Assembly: GCA_949825065.1 (NCBI GenBank)
Contig: OX463849.1
Coordinates: 6,262,001 to 6,326,000, forward strand
DNA length: 64,000 nt
Origin: Odontocerum albicorne
Taxonomy: Eukaryota > Arthropoda > Insecta > Trichoptera > Odontoceridae
Direction: 5' to 3'
Every line of letters starts with the position of its first letter. Position 1 is the stretch's first letter. Under the pieces are notes generated by a model. It did no database searches. It had not been told where the DNA came from and saw only the letters and a program-made list of their open reading frames with translations. Below are positions 31,239 through 41,535 of the stretch, in pieces. The position numbers were made by a program, and so were the translations under genes.

Positions 31239-31544
31239 TAGGAATTAGGTGAACCAAGGATAATATATCAAAATAGGGGATGTTACATAATTGATCAACT
31301 TTTTCTATTTATGATGATGAACAATCCATGAGTTACTTGCTGTTGGGCCTGAAGAACCCGGTGTCTTCGATCAAGGAGAACTTGATTAGTTTAACACCTT
31401 GTGCTATCCAGGTGCTATAAATCTGGGCGGAAGTGGTATGTGGTATAGTGTCTTTAACACGAAAGAAAATGAAGATTGTTTTACATTTTTGTTTTATAAT
31501 ATATACACTACGACGTGAAGGGCTAATTGCTATTTGACAATTGT

Positions 31545-32520
31545 TTTCAGTCAACAAGCCGCCTCCTCTGATCTCACCAAAAATTTTCAGCGTTTTTGTG
31601 ATCATGGACTATGTGCTAAAAACAGAGATTTTTTATTGACCTTCTCAGTTCACCTTTCTTTTTTTTTCTTTCTCCTTTACTGTCTATGTAGTGAGATTGG
31701 AACTAGTTACAAATCAATGTTACATTCGCTCCGTCTTTGTCCTTTACTGTCTATGTAGTGAGATTGGAACTAGTTACAAATCAATGTTACATTCGCTCCG
31801 TCTTTGTCCTTTACTGTCTATGTAGTGAGATTGGAACTAGTTACAAACCAATGTTACATTCGCTCCGTCTTTGTCCTTTACTGTCTATGTAGTGAGATTG
31901 GAACTAGTTACAAACCAATGTAACATTCGCTCCGTCTTTGTCCTTTACTGTCTATGTAGTGAGATTGGAACTAGTTACAAACCAATGTTACATTCGCTCC
32001 GTCTTTGTCCTTTACTGTCTATGTAGTGAGATTGGAACTAGTTACAAACCAATGTTACATTCGCTCCGTCTTTGTCCTTTACTGTCTATGTAGTGAGATT
32101 GGAACTAGTTACAAATCAATGTTACATTCGCTCCGTCTTTGTCCTTTACTGTCTATGTAGTGAGATTGGAACTAGTTACAAACCAATGTTACATTCGCTC
32201 CGTCTTTGTCCTTTACTGTCTATGTAGTGAGATTGGAACTAGTTACAAACCAATGTTACATTCGCTCCGTCTTTGTCCTTTACTGTCTATGTAGTGAGAT
32301 TGGAACTAGTTACAAACCAATGTTACATTCGCTCCGTCTTTGTCCTTTACTGTCTATGTAGTGAGATTGGAACTAGTTACAAACCAATGTTACATTCGCT
32401 CCGTCTTTGTCCTTTACTGTCTATGTAGTGAGATTTGAACTAGTTACAAACCAATGTTACATTCGCTCCGTCTTTGGCATGCTTTAGAAAGCGAGCTAAC
32501 GGAATTTCTGAACGAACCAA
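31545..32520 (+). repeat. rep-C interspersed repeat, copy 1, with an internal 67-bp expansion
   Basis: The lead-in aaaattttcagcg.ttt, aaacagagatt.tttattg and cagttcacc matches 48950-49075. The 67-bp module that is single in the other rep-C copies is present 12 times here. It ends near ggcatgctttagaaagcgag. Confidence 0.85.
31673..32476. repeat. 67-bp minisatellite, 12 copies
   Basis: The unit tcctttactgtctatgtagt, gagattggaactagttacaa, then a(c/t)caatgttacattcgctcc and gtctttg repeats exactly every 67 bp, with almost no variation beyond aat/aac. The 12 units end precisely at 32476. Confidence 0.97.
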
Positions 32521-32726
32521 TGTGCAAATGCACTGAAATATTAATTGCATACAGTTTTAAATTTTTTAAAACTTATCATAAATAAAGTAAAAAGCACTTC
32601 TTTTAATCAACCCTCCCACCCACTAAGCTAGAATTATGAGAAAGCTGCACATCATGTTCCTTTTTTGTTTTGCAAAAGTTTAACATGTACCTATTTGTTG
32701 GCTTATAATCACGTTTTTTAATTATT

Positions 32727-33075
32727 CCTTTACTTTCCATGCAGTGAGAATCTAGAACCAGTTACAAAACAATGTTAGACTCGCTCAGTCATTGACATGC
32801 TTAAAAAGCGACTGAAAAAACTCTTTATTTCTAGTCAGTAATAACAATGTGTTTCATTCCTGATTTTTCTTACCTCTCCACCATCCCGCCCGTTACATTT
32901 CTTTGATTGATGATATCTCATTTTTACTTTAACTATGTATATTGAGCATAAATTTCATCAAGATGACTAATCATTCGAATATTTTTCGCAATCATGAACC
33001 TTCCTATATTCACTTTGTCTGGTTGGTTGGAAGAGATTGCAGCCTAGCAATATGTTAATCAGATTGTTTTTACAA
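32727..33075 (+). repeat. rep-C interspersed repeat, copy 2
   Basis: One diverged 67-bp module (tcctttactttccatgcagt) is followed by gaaaaaactctttatttcta, gattgatgatatctca and a tail ctggttggttggaagagatt gcagcctagcaat. That tail resembles the SINE 3' end. Parallel to 49079-49490. Confidence 0.8.
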
Positions 33076-33159
33076 TGAAGTGTTAATTAAATAAATAAAA
33101 AAAGCTGTAACGGAGGCCTTAAGTGGAATCAGATCGGATTTTTCATTTTATTTTAAATC

Positions 33160-33715
33160 TAAGTCTCAACGGTTATCGAACCCGTAATCCTCTCATTGAA
33201 CACAGGCATATTATCAACAAGTAAACAGAGGTATAGCATTTTCTTACAGACACGCTATTTTATGTACAGTTGGTATGTGTTAAATAGTGCAGGACAAATA
33301 AACGAAACATCTGGGTTCCAACGGTTATCGAACCCGTAATCTCCTGATTGAAGACTTGCATATTATCAATTAGTCAACATATGTATTGCATTTTTTCACA
33401 GACATGCTTTTTTATATATTCGAATGCACAGTTAGTATGTGTTAAATGGTACAGTACAAATAAACGAAACATCTGGGTTCCAACGGTTATCGAACGCGTA
33501 ATCCCCTGATATAAGTCAGGCATATTATCAATAAGTTAACAGAGGTATAGCATTTTCTCACAGAGACGCTCTTTTATGTACCCGAATGTACAGTTGGTAT
33601 GTGTTGAATGGTGCAGTACAAAAAAGCAAAAAATCTGGGTTCCAACAGAAGTCGAACCCGGACCCCCAGTCTAGAAGACACGCGTCTCACCAACTAGGCC
33701 ACAAAAAATGGCCTT
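33160..33715 (-). mobile_element. Tandem array of SINE head segments, minus strand, about 3.3 units of 162 bp
   Basis: The reverse B box ctgggttccaacggttatcg recurs at 33311 and 33473, with a variant at 33634 and a first partial unit at about 33160. Each is followed by ttatcaa.aagt.aacag (reverse A-box region) and gttggtatgtgttaaatggt. The last unit continues into a more typical SINE head (cgtctcaccaactaggccac). Tandem multiplication of a SINE piece is unusual. Confidence 0.82.
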
Positions 33716-33825
33716 TGAATAGATTGTTTTATAATTGGTAGGCAGAATACATGATTTAAATATCTCTATCAAGTTGAACCGTCATATTATTATATATTCA
33801 TGATTTTTTTTTGCAATTTAAAATC

Positions 33826-34268
33826 TCTTCTTCTTCTTCATCTTATTTTAGGCCTGTTGACCTGTTATGGTCCAGCATCATTGTTTGCCTCCTGCGACGT
33901 CGACTGCCAGCTGTCTTTCCATCTTTTGGGAAGTGGTCCTGGAGGTCTGCTTGTTTGGAGGATACTGTCCCTGGCCATTCTTACGGCTCTTGGTTCCGGC
34001 ATTCTGGATACGTGTTCGTTCCAGAACCTTCTTCTCTGTCGTCCCCAACTGACAATATCTTCAACTTCGCACGTTCTTCAAATTTCTGTGTTACGTACTC
34101 TATCACGAAGGGTTTTGCCAACGAAACTCTTGAGTACCTTTATTTTACTGGTTCGAAGGAGATTTTTGGTTCTGACAGTGTCAGCTCTGGACTCTTTGCT
34201 GTATGTCATTATGGGGCGGACACAGGTCTTGTATATCCTCACCTTGCTTTGGATGTTCATATGCTTGT
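33826..34268 (-). pseudogene. LINE-E reverse transcriptase C-terminal fragment
   Basis: The minus strand reads MNIQSKVRIYKTCVRPIMTY, then SKESRADTVRTKNLLRTSKI and KVLKSFVGKTLRDRVRNTEI before a stop. The remainder matches the end of the 27929-28682 copy, down to the AAGAAGAAG tail at 33826-33840. It is more 5'-truncated than the other copies. Confidence 0.9.
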
Positions 34269-34274
34269 TTTAAT

Positions 34275-34840
34275 TTAAAATCATACTCCCTTGTTTAATT
34301 TCCGAATACCAATTTTATGTTGGTTAGCGTGTAAACTTGTCAACTGTTGCTCGTAAATAAAATATCTAACTCATTAGATATCATGCGATCGTTATCGGTA
34401 GAAATTTGCTTATTTACTTTCCTAATGATTACGGAAATACGTACGTTACGGACGTACGTAATGGTAAGGTTAGGTAAGGTTAGAATGTACGTCATTCTAC
34501 ACATTATATTATTCGATTCACTCGGCTCGATCTACCCAGTTTATAGATATTTAAGAATAAACTGAAGAAGAATTATTTATCTTAAAATGTTCCTCTTTCT
34601 TGACACACATTGTATTCCCATTGTTATCCTTGAAATTTATATTTTACTTTATTTCTCGCTAGTTTTCTTCAAATATTGTTTCATATACTACGTTCAAGAC
34701 ATGATTATGAATATCAATAATAATTATGAATTGATTGGAATGGTTGATTGGAAGAAATTGCTTTAAAATAATAAATCTTGCAGATATTATTGCATAAAAA
34801 TGTTAAATAAATAAATGATGCTCGCTATAACAAATTCGCA
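34275..34840. other. No supported gene
   Basis: AT-rich. At 34440-34495 acgtacg words and two aaggttag words cluster; I see no function for them. Confidence 0.4.
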
Positions 34841-34844
34841 CATA

Positions 34845-35010
34845 CATACCCACCATCACGCCATCTCCCTGTCGGGACAGGCAGAGAGGAAAGAACGCTA
34901 GATTTTTCTATTACAACATATATATTTCGCCTCTTATACATCCATACACTTTCCAATACATCTTCGATTTCTTTGACATTTCCTCCTTACAAGATATCAT
35001 ACATTCTACT
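34845..35010 (-). mobile_element. RTE-B 3' end, minus strand
   Basis: catcacgccatctccctgtc, ggcagagaggaaagaacgct and atttcgcctcttatacatcc are the reverse of the RTE-B 3' end. Confidence 0.75.
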
Positions 35011-35019
35011 TCTGTCATT

Positions 35020-35790
35020 ATCCTCCACTTCTTTTATTATTAAAAGAGCTTATTCATTTGATTTCTTAAATTTAAACTAATATATACATTTTTTTTTTTG
35101 TAAAATCTCTCATAGATTAAAACATTGTTATATATTCAAAATGAGTTGGTTGGGGGGAAAATACTGTACAGCAATTAACTCACCAGATGTATCATATTTT
35201 ACCATGTAAAAAAATAATGAAAAAGAAAAAGTTTTCATAGTTAATTGTTTAGGGGTTTCTTGTCAACAAGGGAAAGTTCTAAATGCCTCCAAAATCCCGG
35301 AAAAAAACAGTCAATTAGCTTTTTCGTGATACTTCTCAAACCAGTTAGCACTATTACAATTTAAGTCCAGAAGCTACTGAACGCCAACGAAATAATAAAT
35401 TAACATAAGATGTTTTAAGCCGTAAAAAACACTTGAATCCACAGGGACTATAACATGAACGTCGGGATAATAAGTCAATATCCTAACGATGATGCCAAGA
35501 TACCGATAAACCACCATAAAGCGTGGTGACGCGTGCTGCTTACGTTACGGTCGAGCGTACTTGATTGGCAGCAAGCGCACAATATAATCCCTTTGTCAGA
35601 GTTTGCTGACCACTTTGACCGAGGATGTTATTGGAGCATGCATGCAACTATCATATTGTGTATGAATGAACATGAGGTTGGTTCTATTATAATTTGCAAA
35701 TATTATTTTCTTTATTTTGTATGTGTCTGGGACACACTAAATAGTTATTGAAATAGCAAAAAATGTTATGTTTACAAAACCATCCCTATC
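35020..35790. other. SINE-tail-like piece, then unrecognised sequence
   Basis: A segment near 35140-35195 (gttggttggggggaaaat, caattaactcaccagatgt) may be a SINE tail on +. The region 35280-35750 is less AT-rich and gives broken frames (for example MPPKSRKKTVN then a stop). It may be an old ORF, but I cannot name it. Confidence 0.4.
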
Positions 35791-35794
35791 ACGA

Positions 35795-36215
35795 CATAAA
35801 TGCACCTAGTCGAGTCTCTCGACTTCGCAATATTCATGTATGGCGCGAAGACTTGGACTCTGAGAGCAAGCGAGAGACGTAGAATATATGCATTTGAAAA
35901 GTGGTGCTGAAAAAGGATGTAACGATATCCATGGACAGCAAGGCAAACTAACGACTCCATTCTTGAAGACCTGAGAATTACCTACCGATTGTCAACAATA
36001 TGCCTTTTGCGATTCCTTCGAGTTTTTAGGCACATTACTCGTGGCCAAGGTGACAGTTTGGAGAAGCTTGTGGTAATTGGCGACGTACAAGAGAAAGAGT
36101 ACCAATGCGTTGGACTGACCAAGTGAAATACGCTACAGGGCTACCTTTGATGGAGAGGAGTTGTCAGAGACTATCGTGGGAGTCACGATGATGCCATGAG
36201 CTGCACGACAGGAGG
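35795..36215 (+). pseudogene. Non-LTR retrotransposon ORF C-terminus (third family), decayed
   Basis: In the main frame the + strand reads VESLDFAIFMYGAKTWTLRA, SERRRIYAFEKWC (stop), RYPWTARQTNDSILEDLRIT, YRLSTICLLRFLRVFRHITR and GQGDSLEKLVVIGDVQ, then shifts frame around WTDQVK-like coding. The YGA.TWTLRA.ERRRI.AFE.WC segment is typical of insect RTE-type elements. Several stops are present. Confidence 0.82.
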
Positions 36216-36349
36216 ATGATATTGGTGATTTTTTTAAATTTTAAAATTAAGATACATGCTTGAAGATTGCTATATTTCATTGAAATTATTGAATTGAATA
36301 TTTTTTATTTCGTTGTATACAATATAAGCTTACTGACGTGTGAAAGTCT

Positions 36350-36495
36350 ATTTCAACAAACCAGAAATAAGTTAAGGAGGTCTTTAGAGAGGCCAGGGTT
36401 GTAATCCTTTTTTTTAAATTGGGCTCCAAAGTGAATCGGAACAGCAGCCCCGGGGCTGTAAGACAATTATCTTACCAAGCAAACCAAAGAGTTCG
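36350..36495 (-). mobile_element. tRNA-derived SINE, minus strand, diverged
   Basis: On +: aaggaggtctttagagaggc, then ttgggctccaaagtgaatcg (weak reverse B box) and aagacaattatcttaccaag (reverse A-box side). Confidence 0.55.
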
Positions 36496-36589
36496 TCAAT
36501 TTTGGACTATTTTAGAATAAAGATAAATACACGTCAGATTTTTTTAAAAATATACTATTTCTAACTCCCTACATAATACGAGTAGATAC

Positions 36590-36790
36590 CCTTCAATATA
36601 TCTGAATTGTCGATTTGGGCACATTTAAGGGTGTATCTAGGAGAAAATATTGCCTTTTTCTCCAATTATCGAGCCTTTGGGTTTAGAATTACTGAAATGC
36701 AAACGGAACTCGCGGCTCATCATTGTACGTGATGATAATACTACCGCACGTGAAGAGACATCAATACTCGCATAAATATAATATTAAGTA
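36590..36790 (+). repeat. rep-D interspersed repeat
   Basis: It contains aattatcgagcctttgggtt, gcaaacggaactcgcggctc, cgtgatgataatactaccgc and gtgaagagacatcaatactc. The tandem array at 1497-2095 uses the left part of this repeat. Confidence 0.72.
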
Positions 36791-36817
36791 ACATAAATAT
36801 AATATTAAAGACAAAAA

Positions 36818-36926
36818 AATCTTGTTTGTGCTCCCCTTAAGATGAGGTGAAAGCCTTGAAACCGGTAGGGTTATACCGTTACAAAAAAGTGGAATAAACA
36901 GTGTTTGATAAAAATAAATTACAATA
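36818..36926 (+). mobile_element. Penelope-like element 3' end, short form (copy e)
   Basis: Single + copy from tcttgtttgtgctcccc to aaaataaattacaat, without the long terminus. The core reads cttaagatgaggtgaaagcc, so the first conserved CTGA is changed to CTTA, and the end of the core is ccgttac rather than ccgtcac. Confidence 0.85.
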
Positions 36927-36929
36927 TTT

Positions 36930-37640
36930 TTTTATTGAGTACCTTTAGAAATCAAGTCCGAAGCCCCCCGCTGGAAGTGAAACTCTTAAAAACTAATCCA
37001 TGGAAGCTGTCAATTATTTGATATCATAACTTTTACATCTAAATAAATATAACTGTCTGTATTTCTTATAAATTTTAACCTGTAATCAGTGTTTATTATA
37101 AAGGATTATTACTCCACCTAAAGCCGAAACTGTTACTATTACATATCTGAAAATCTAAAAAGGTTTGCAGTTCGCCGTCCCTAAGTAAATTTTTTTCAAG
37201 TTACTTACATAATATGTATCTTTCGAAACATATTCAGATGCGAAAAAAAGCTTAATGTAATGGTCACTGTCATCACCGATTTATTTTAAAATTAGACATG
37301 TTTTTTTTTATATTTTTAATCTGTCAATGGTAGTTTCGAATCCTATTGAGGAAAGTCTACTCTCTAAACGACGCTGTGTAAAACGTCTACTAATTATTAT
37401 TTTATGAAAAGGCGAAAAATATCACCTTATTCAGACAATTCAAAGCCCGATGAAGACTTGAGTAAAACAAAAGTTTCATCAACTTTTTAATTTATATTTA
37501 GTTTTGTTTTGTTTTGATGGTTTATATTCCATATAATTTAATACAATGCATATAAATATATTCATTTCATAAAGCCATTCTCTTGCTGAGATGGGCAGAG
37601 ATGATACTGTACTAGCTCTAGTGGGATCAAATTCAGAAAA
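36930..37640. other. No supported gene
   Basis: AT-rich. A short stretch at 37568-37625 (ccattctcttgctgagatgg) may be a minus-strand RTE-B 3' remnant. Confidence 0.4.
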
Positions 37641-37651
37641 AAACTTTTAAA

Positions 37652-37887
37652 TGTTGCTTATAGTTAAGGCATTAACGTTGTGGAGGTTTCAAGACATTGT
37701 AATTTATTTTTATCAAACACTGTTTATTCCACTTTTTTTGTGACGGTATAACCCTACCGGTTTCAAGGCTTTCACCTCATCTTCAGTTTGCGCTCCCCTG
37801 AAGCTGAGGTGAAAGCCTTGAAACCGGTAGGGTTATACCGTCACAAAAAAGTGGAATAAACAGTGTTTGATAAAAATAAATTACAAT
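37652..37887. mobile_element. Penelope-like element, inverted dimer (copy f)
   Basis: The left copy is on the minus strand with the long terminus (gcttatagttaaggcattaa cgttgtggagg reversed). The right copy is on + and ends short (aaaataaattacaat). The arms are inverted complements over about 100 bp. The centre is a short tttg-like junction between cttcag and cgctcccctgaag. It is flanked by acttttaaa at 37643-37651 and 37888-37896. Confidence 0.9.
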
Positions 37888-37899
37888 ACTTTTAAAAGT

Positions 37900-39440
37900 T
37901 TTTCCAAATACAACAAAATTTTCGGATACATTAATACTTTTTTTTTCATCCACTCAAATTCAGTCAAAAAATGAGTTAAATAAAAAAAATATTTATCGAT
38001 GTGACATTATTTATACATCTTTTTATTATCATCACTAATTCATCTCAATTAAGAAACAGATTGTAAATTTAATGCAATATTACGCCAAGCTTTTGGAAAA
38101 CCCAAATCAAAAATTTATGGATCCTTAATTTTTAAATGTTGATGGGTACCACTAAGTACGGTTACCGTGAACTAACGAAATAAAATATTAACTAAATAAC
38201 ATCTAATTATATTTGACATTTTCTTCATTGTTTCTTTTTCGCCTACCTTAAAAGCGGTAAGATTGTCAAATCCCAGCTACCCTATTAAAATGAAGACATC
38301 AAAGTTACAGGTGCCATTTTTCAAGATTTTCATTTTCTTTTATTTAAGGGTTGGTTACATTTTTTCTGAACAAATTACCTACATCTTAAAATGCGGCCTC
38401 GCCAAGGGTGGTAGGGAGACCTAATAAAAAGAAATTCTGAAGAGGAGCCGAGAGAAATATGAAGCAGCTTATCTGATAAAAGTGTCTTAAAGTAATAAGA
38501 TTTTTTCTGTTTTTTCTTTTTCTTTCTCTCATTTCCCTCTTTTTTCCCACTTTATCTATTTGCCTTTTTATATTCGTCTGCTTGAAAACTGAAACTCCTC
38601 GAACTGCTGAAACCACTATCCCGCCTGAAATTGTTCTATAGGGTATGCTGCTTGAATTATTTTAACTCAGAAAAATTTTCAATGGTTTTTCATCTTGACA
38701 CGTTAGCATTGGCGGTGACTTAAGTGTTTTTTTTTTCTTATGGGGTAAAGGGATTCTTGTTTTAAATAAGAAGTAATAAAATATCTTAGATATATTGAAC
38801 AAAACAAAAGATGTCCTTATTCTAAACATAAACAAGAACATTATTTTAAATCAACTTAATCCCAGTAAGCTACTATAGTTGCAGAAATGTAATATTTATC
38901 TCGGTTAGTTTGTGTTTGTTTATTTATCCAGTTAATTTTGTTAAAATTAGTTGGAGTATTCAAAAATTAAAACTGATTTTAACCTTATTTATAAAAGATA
39001 TTTTGTCTAAGAGAACAGCCCTTTCATATTAAATATCAAGAGAAAGTCTCCCTCGTCTCCGTGAGACAAGGAACAAAAGTATAACTGCCATAACCTCATT
39101 GAATCCCTCAAGATAATTCCAGAGGATGATTTAAATATAAAACTTTTAACAATCCATATGCGTTTCTTTAAAGACCTTCCTATCTCCAGACTTCATCATG
39201 ACTAGCCAAGTTTCCAGAATCCTTACGATCTCCAGAGATGTATGGAGCATTGTTTAAACAATACCGCTAAGCTAGTAAAAGGGTCAAAGTCAATGCAATT
39301 TCTGTTGTTGGAATATAGCCTTGTAGAAATAATTCTTTAGTTTTCTAAAATCCGTTATGTAATTTTGAAAGTTCCCAGATTGCCGCGCTTATGCGCGCAA
39401 GATACCAGAATACAAGTAGTGCCCTGTTGCAGCAGACCCA
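37900..39440. other. No supported gene
   Basis: AT-rich single-copy-looking sequence. It includes a pyrimidine-rich tract at 38500-38560 (tttttctttttctttctctc). No exon, repeat match or RNA gene was recognised. Confidence 0.45.
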
Positions 39441-39446
39441 AGTAAC

Positions 39447-39951
39447 TTGGACCTGTCAGATTTGACAGATGTAAATCAAAACCTAACGTCAAAAGTTGTT
39501 TACGTAATGGATTATAAGGATCGATGTTTCATTGCCATTAACGTTGAAATAACTTATATTTATTTAATTTGGATGAAAGGCTATCCCAGGAGAAACATAC
39601 CTGACATGATGATACACAGCAATGTGAATGTCACATTTTTCGTGGAAACCTTTTGTAAGCCGATAGGGTATCCTTCTAGAACCCTTAGCTGGTCTATCTC
39701 ATCGCAGGCAGACAGCCTTTTATCTACGAGTGAAGATTCACCGATTTATTGCAGGGTTTATTGCGTATCTCCGAGACGGAGATCCGCTGGAAACGACTTT
39801 CCCAAAAAAAAACGACAGCCATCCTCTTATTGCGTTTTTGTTATATTTGCTGGAATGTTGCCGAGGATTAAGATCAAATACAAGCCCCTCGTTTATTAGG
39901 CTCATTCAAGAGTCGACGAGCGTACACCTCAAGAAGCAAATGCAAAGATAG
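39447..39951 (+). other. Unrecognised open frames, less AT-rich
   Basis: Two overlapping + frames are open: 39447-39899 (150 codons, starts MDLSDLTDVNQN) and a frame read from about 39690 to 39951 that contains KIHRFIAGFIAYLRDGDPLE and HPLIAFLLYLLECCRGL. The second reads more like real protein. A switch from the first to the second frame would be needed for one product. No family was recognised. It lies directly upstream of a decayed RTE ORF (40105 on) and may be part of another mobile element. Confidence 0.35.
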
Positions 39952-40104
39952 TCGTCAAGTTATAAATTCGGATAAATTTCTTTGGTGACAAACGTCTTAA
40001 TGTGTAACGAGTGAGGTCAAATCTCGTCCGCTTTCGAGTCACTAGCATGGCCATAACATGATTCATAACCTCTTCCTGACGTGGTGGATATGAGGTGTTA
40101 GGCA

Positions 40105-40760
40105 GTGGGCCAACATACATCTCAAAGTAGATAATAAAACAATCGAAACTGTTGACGAATACATATACCCCGGACAGAAAATCAAATTGGGAAAAGAGAA
40201 CTAAATAGCGAAAATACCCAGAATAATTGGACTGGGCTGGGCAGCATTCAGAAAGCTCGACCATGTTCTCAAGAACAAGGAATTTTCCACCAATCTAAAA
40301 AGAAAAGTCTTCGATGCATGCGTACTCCCTGTGCTAACGTATGGCTTGGAAACGATGACATAAACTGCCAATAACATTCACAGACTAAAATGCTCACAAC
40401 GATCTATGGAACGACGAATGTTGGGCATAAGTCTGATAGACAAAGTCAGAAATGAAGAAATCAGGTGACGGACTAGGGTTGTCGACATAATGGACCGCGT
40501 TGCTGGAATGAAATGGTAATGGGCGGGTCACGTTGCAAGACAACGAAATGAAATATGGGCACCCAGAGTTCTGAAATGGAGGGCGTGGGATACGAGAAAA
40601 CCGATGGGACGGCCCCAGAAAAGGTGGGCTGATGACATTATCCCTATCGCTGGTAGAAAATTGACGAGAAAAACCAAAGACAGGGAAGCGTGGAAGGTTC
40701 TAGAAGAGGGCTACATCCAGCAGTGGAGATACGGCTGAAGAAGAAGAAGAAAGCAGTGGA
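40105..40760 (+). pseudogene. RTE-type retrotransposon ORF C-terminus
   Basis: The + strand reads NIHLKVDNKTIETVDEYIYP, GQKIKLGKEN and a stop, then IGLGWAAFRKLDHVLKNKEF, LKRKVFDACVLPVLTYGLET, RLKCSQRSMERRMLGISLID, KVRNEEIR and another stop. After that come RKPMGRPQKRWADDIIPIAG, DREAWKVLEEGYIQQWRYG, a terminal stop and a GAAGAAGAAG tail. This is the same domain layout as 12553-13023 but a different subfamily. At least four internal stops are present. Confidence 0.9.
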
Positions 40761-40844
40761 CTGACCCTGATGAAGAAATTTGGTATTATATATTATTGTA
40801 GGCTCATTAAGAAGACTTAACACGAAAACCAGTGTTCAATTTAT

Positions 40845-40920
40845 TTTTTTAAACTTGTTACAGTGGGTTTTAAACCGCAACCCGCGGATCGGTAAACAGA
40901 CGTCCCACCAACTAGTAATA
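40845..40920 (-). mobile_element. tRNA-derived SINE head, minus strand
   Basis: On +: gggttttaaaccgcaacccg (reverse B-box side), then aaacagacgtcccaccaact (reverse A-box side). The tail is missing. Confidence 0.55.
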
Positions 40921-41126
40921 CTTCAGAATAAAATTGTACTGATTTTGCTATAAAATCATTATACATCTGAATTCAAGAATCCAATTGGTGCTGTTATTTG
41001 TCATATTGGAGTTTCTCAACCTTCCTTCTATTATTTAATATGTTGATATACTCGTAGTTAGAAAATGTTCTTGAGGTGAAACAGTGTTATAACAAATTAT
41101 CTAAAAATATATTATTATGCTTAAGC

Positions 41127-41524
41127 TTCTTCTCCCTGGCTCCATCCCAACTCACTGTCTGCGAAGACTCTTGGGGTCAGCTCTCCTCGTCCTCAGGTTG
41201 TATGCTCTTCTGTCCTGGATTACGTCCCCCAGGCCGTGCCTCTGCATCAGATTATCTTTTTGCCCCACCCATAAATTCTTTGATCTTCCTCTGGTTGTTA
41301 TTCGAGGAATATCCATGGAGATTGCCTGGTTCACAATGTGATCGGGTGCTCTGCGTCCAACGTGGCCATACCATCTCAATCGTCTCTCCTCCATCTTACT
41401 GTTGATGTCTGTAAAACGGAGGCTTCCACGAATACGTGAGCTTTTTATTTTGTATCTAAGGGACACACCAGCTGACCATCTTAGCATGCGCATTTCCGCA
41501 GTTTCTAGTTGCCTAGAGTAAGAG
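41127..41524 (-). mobile_element. LINE-F non-LTR fragment with 11-bp target duplication
   Basis: The minus strand reads MRMLRWSAGVSLRYKIKSSR, IRGSLRFTDINSKMEERRLR, WYGHVGRRAPDHIVNQAISM, RGRSKNLWVGQKDNLMQRHG and LGDVIQDRRAYNLRTRRADP, then a stop. This is the end of a non-LTR ORF. The 3' end (ggagaag) is at 41127. The direct repeat tatgcttaagc flanks it at 41116-41126 and 41525-41535. Confidence 0.9.
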
Positions 41525-41535
41525 TATGCTTAAGC

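Noticed and set aside
33800..34278. Two overlapping + frames of 157 and 155 codons
   Set aside because: Antisense to the LINE-E reverse transcriptase fragment; the minus strand carries the recognisable protein.
34440..34495. Telomere-like TTAGG repeats
   Set aside because: Only two aaggttag words occur, without a regular (TTAGG)n run.
41076..41405. + frame of 109 codons with SLAPSQLTVCEDSWGQ
   Set aside because: Antisense of LINE-F; the same apparent protein recurs at 44428 and 56554 because the LINE is repeated.
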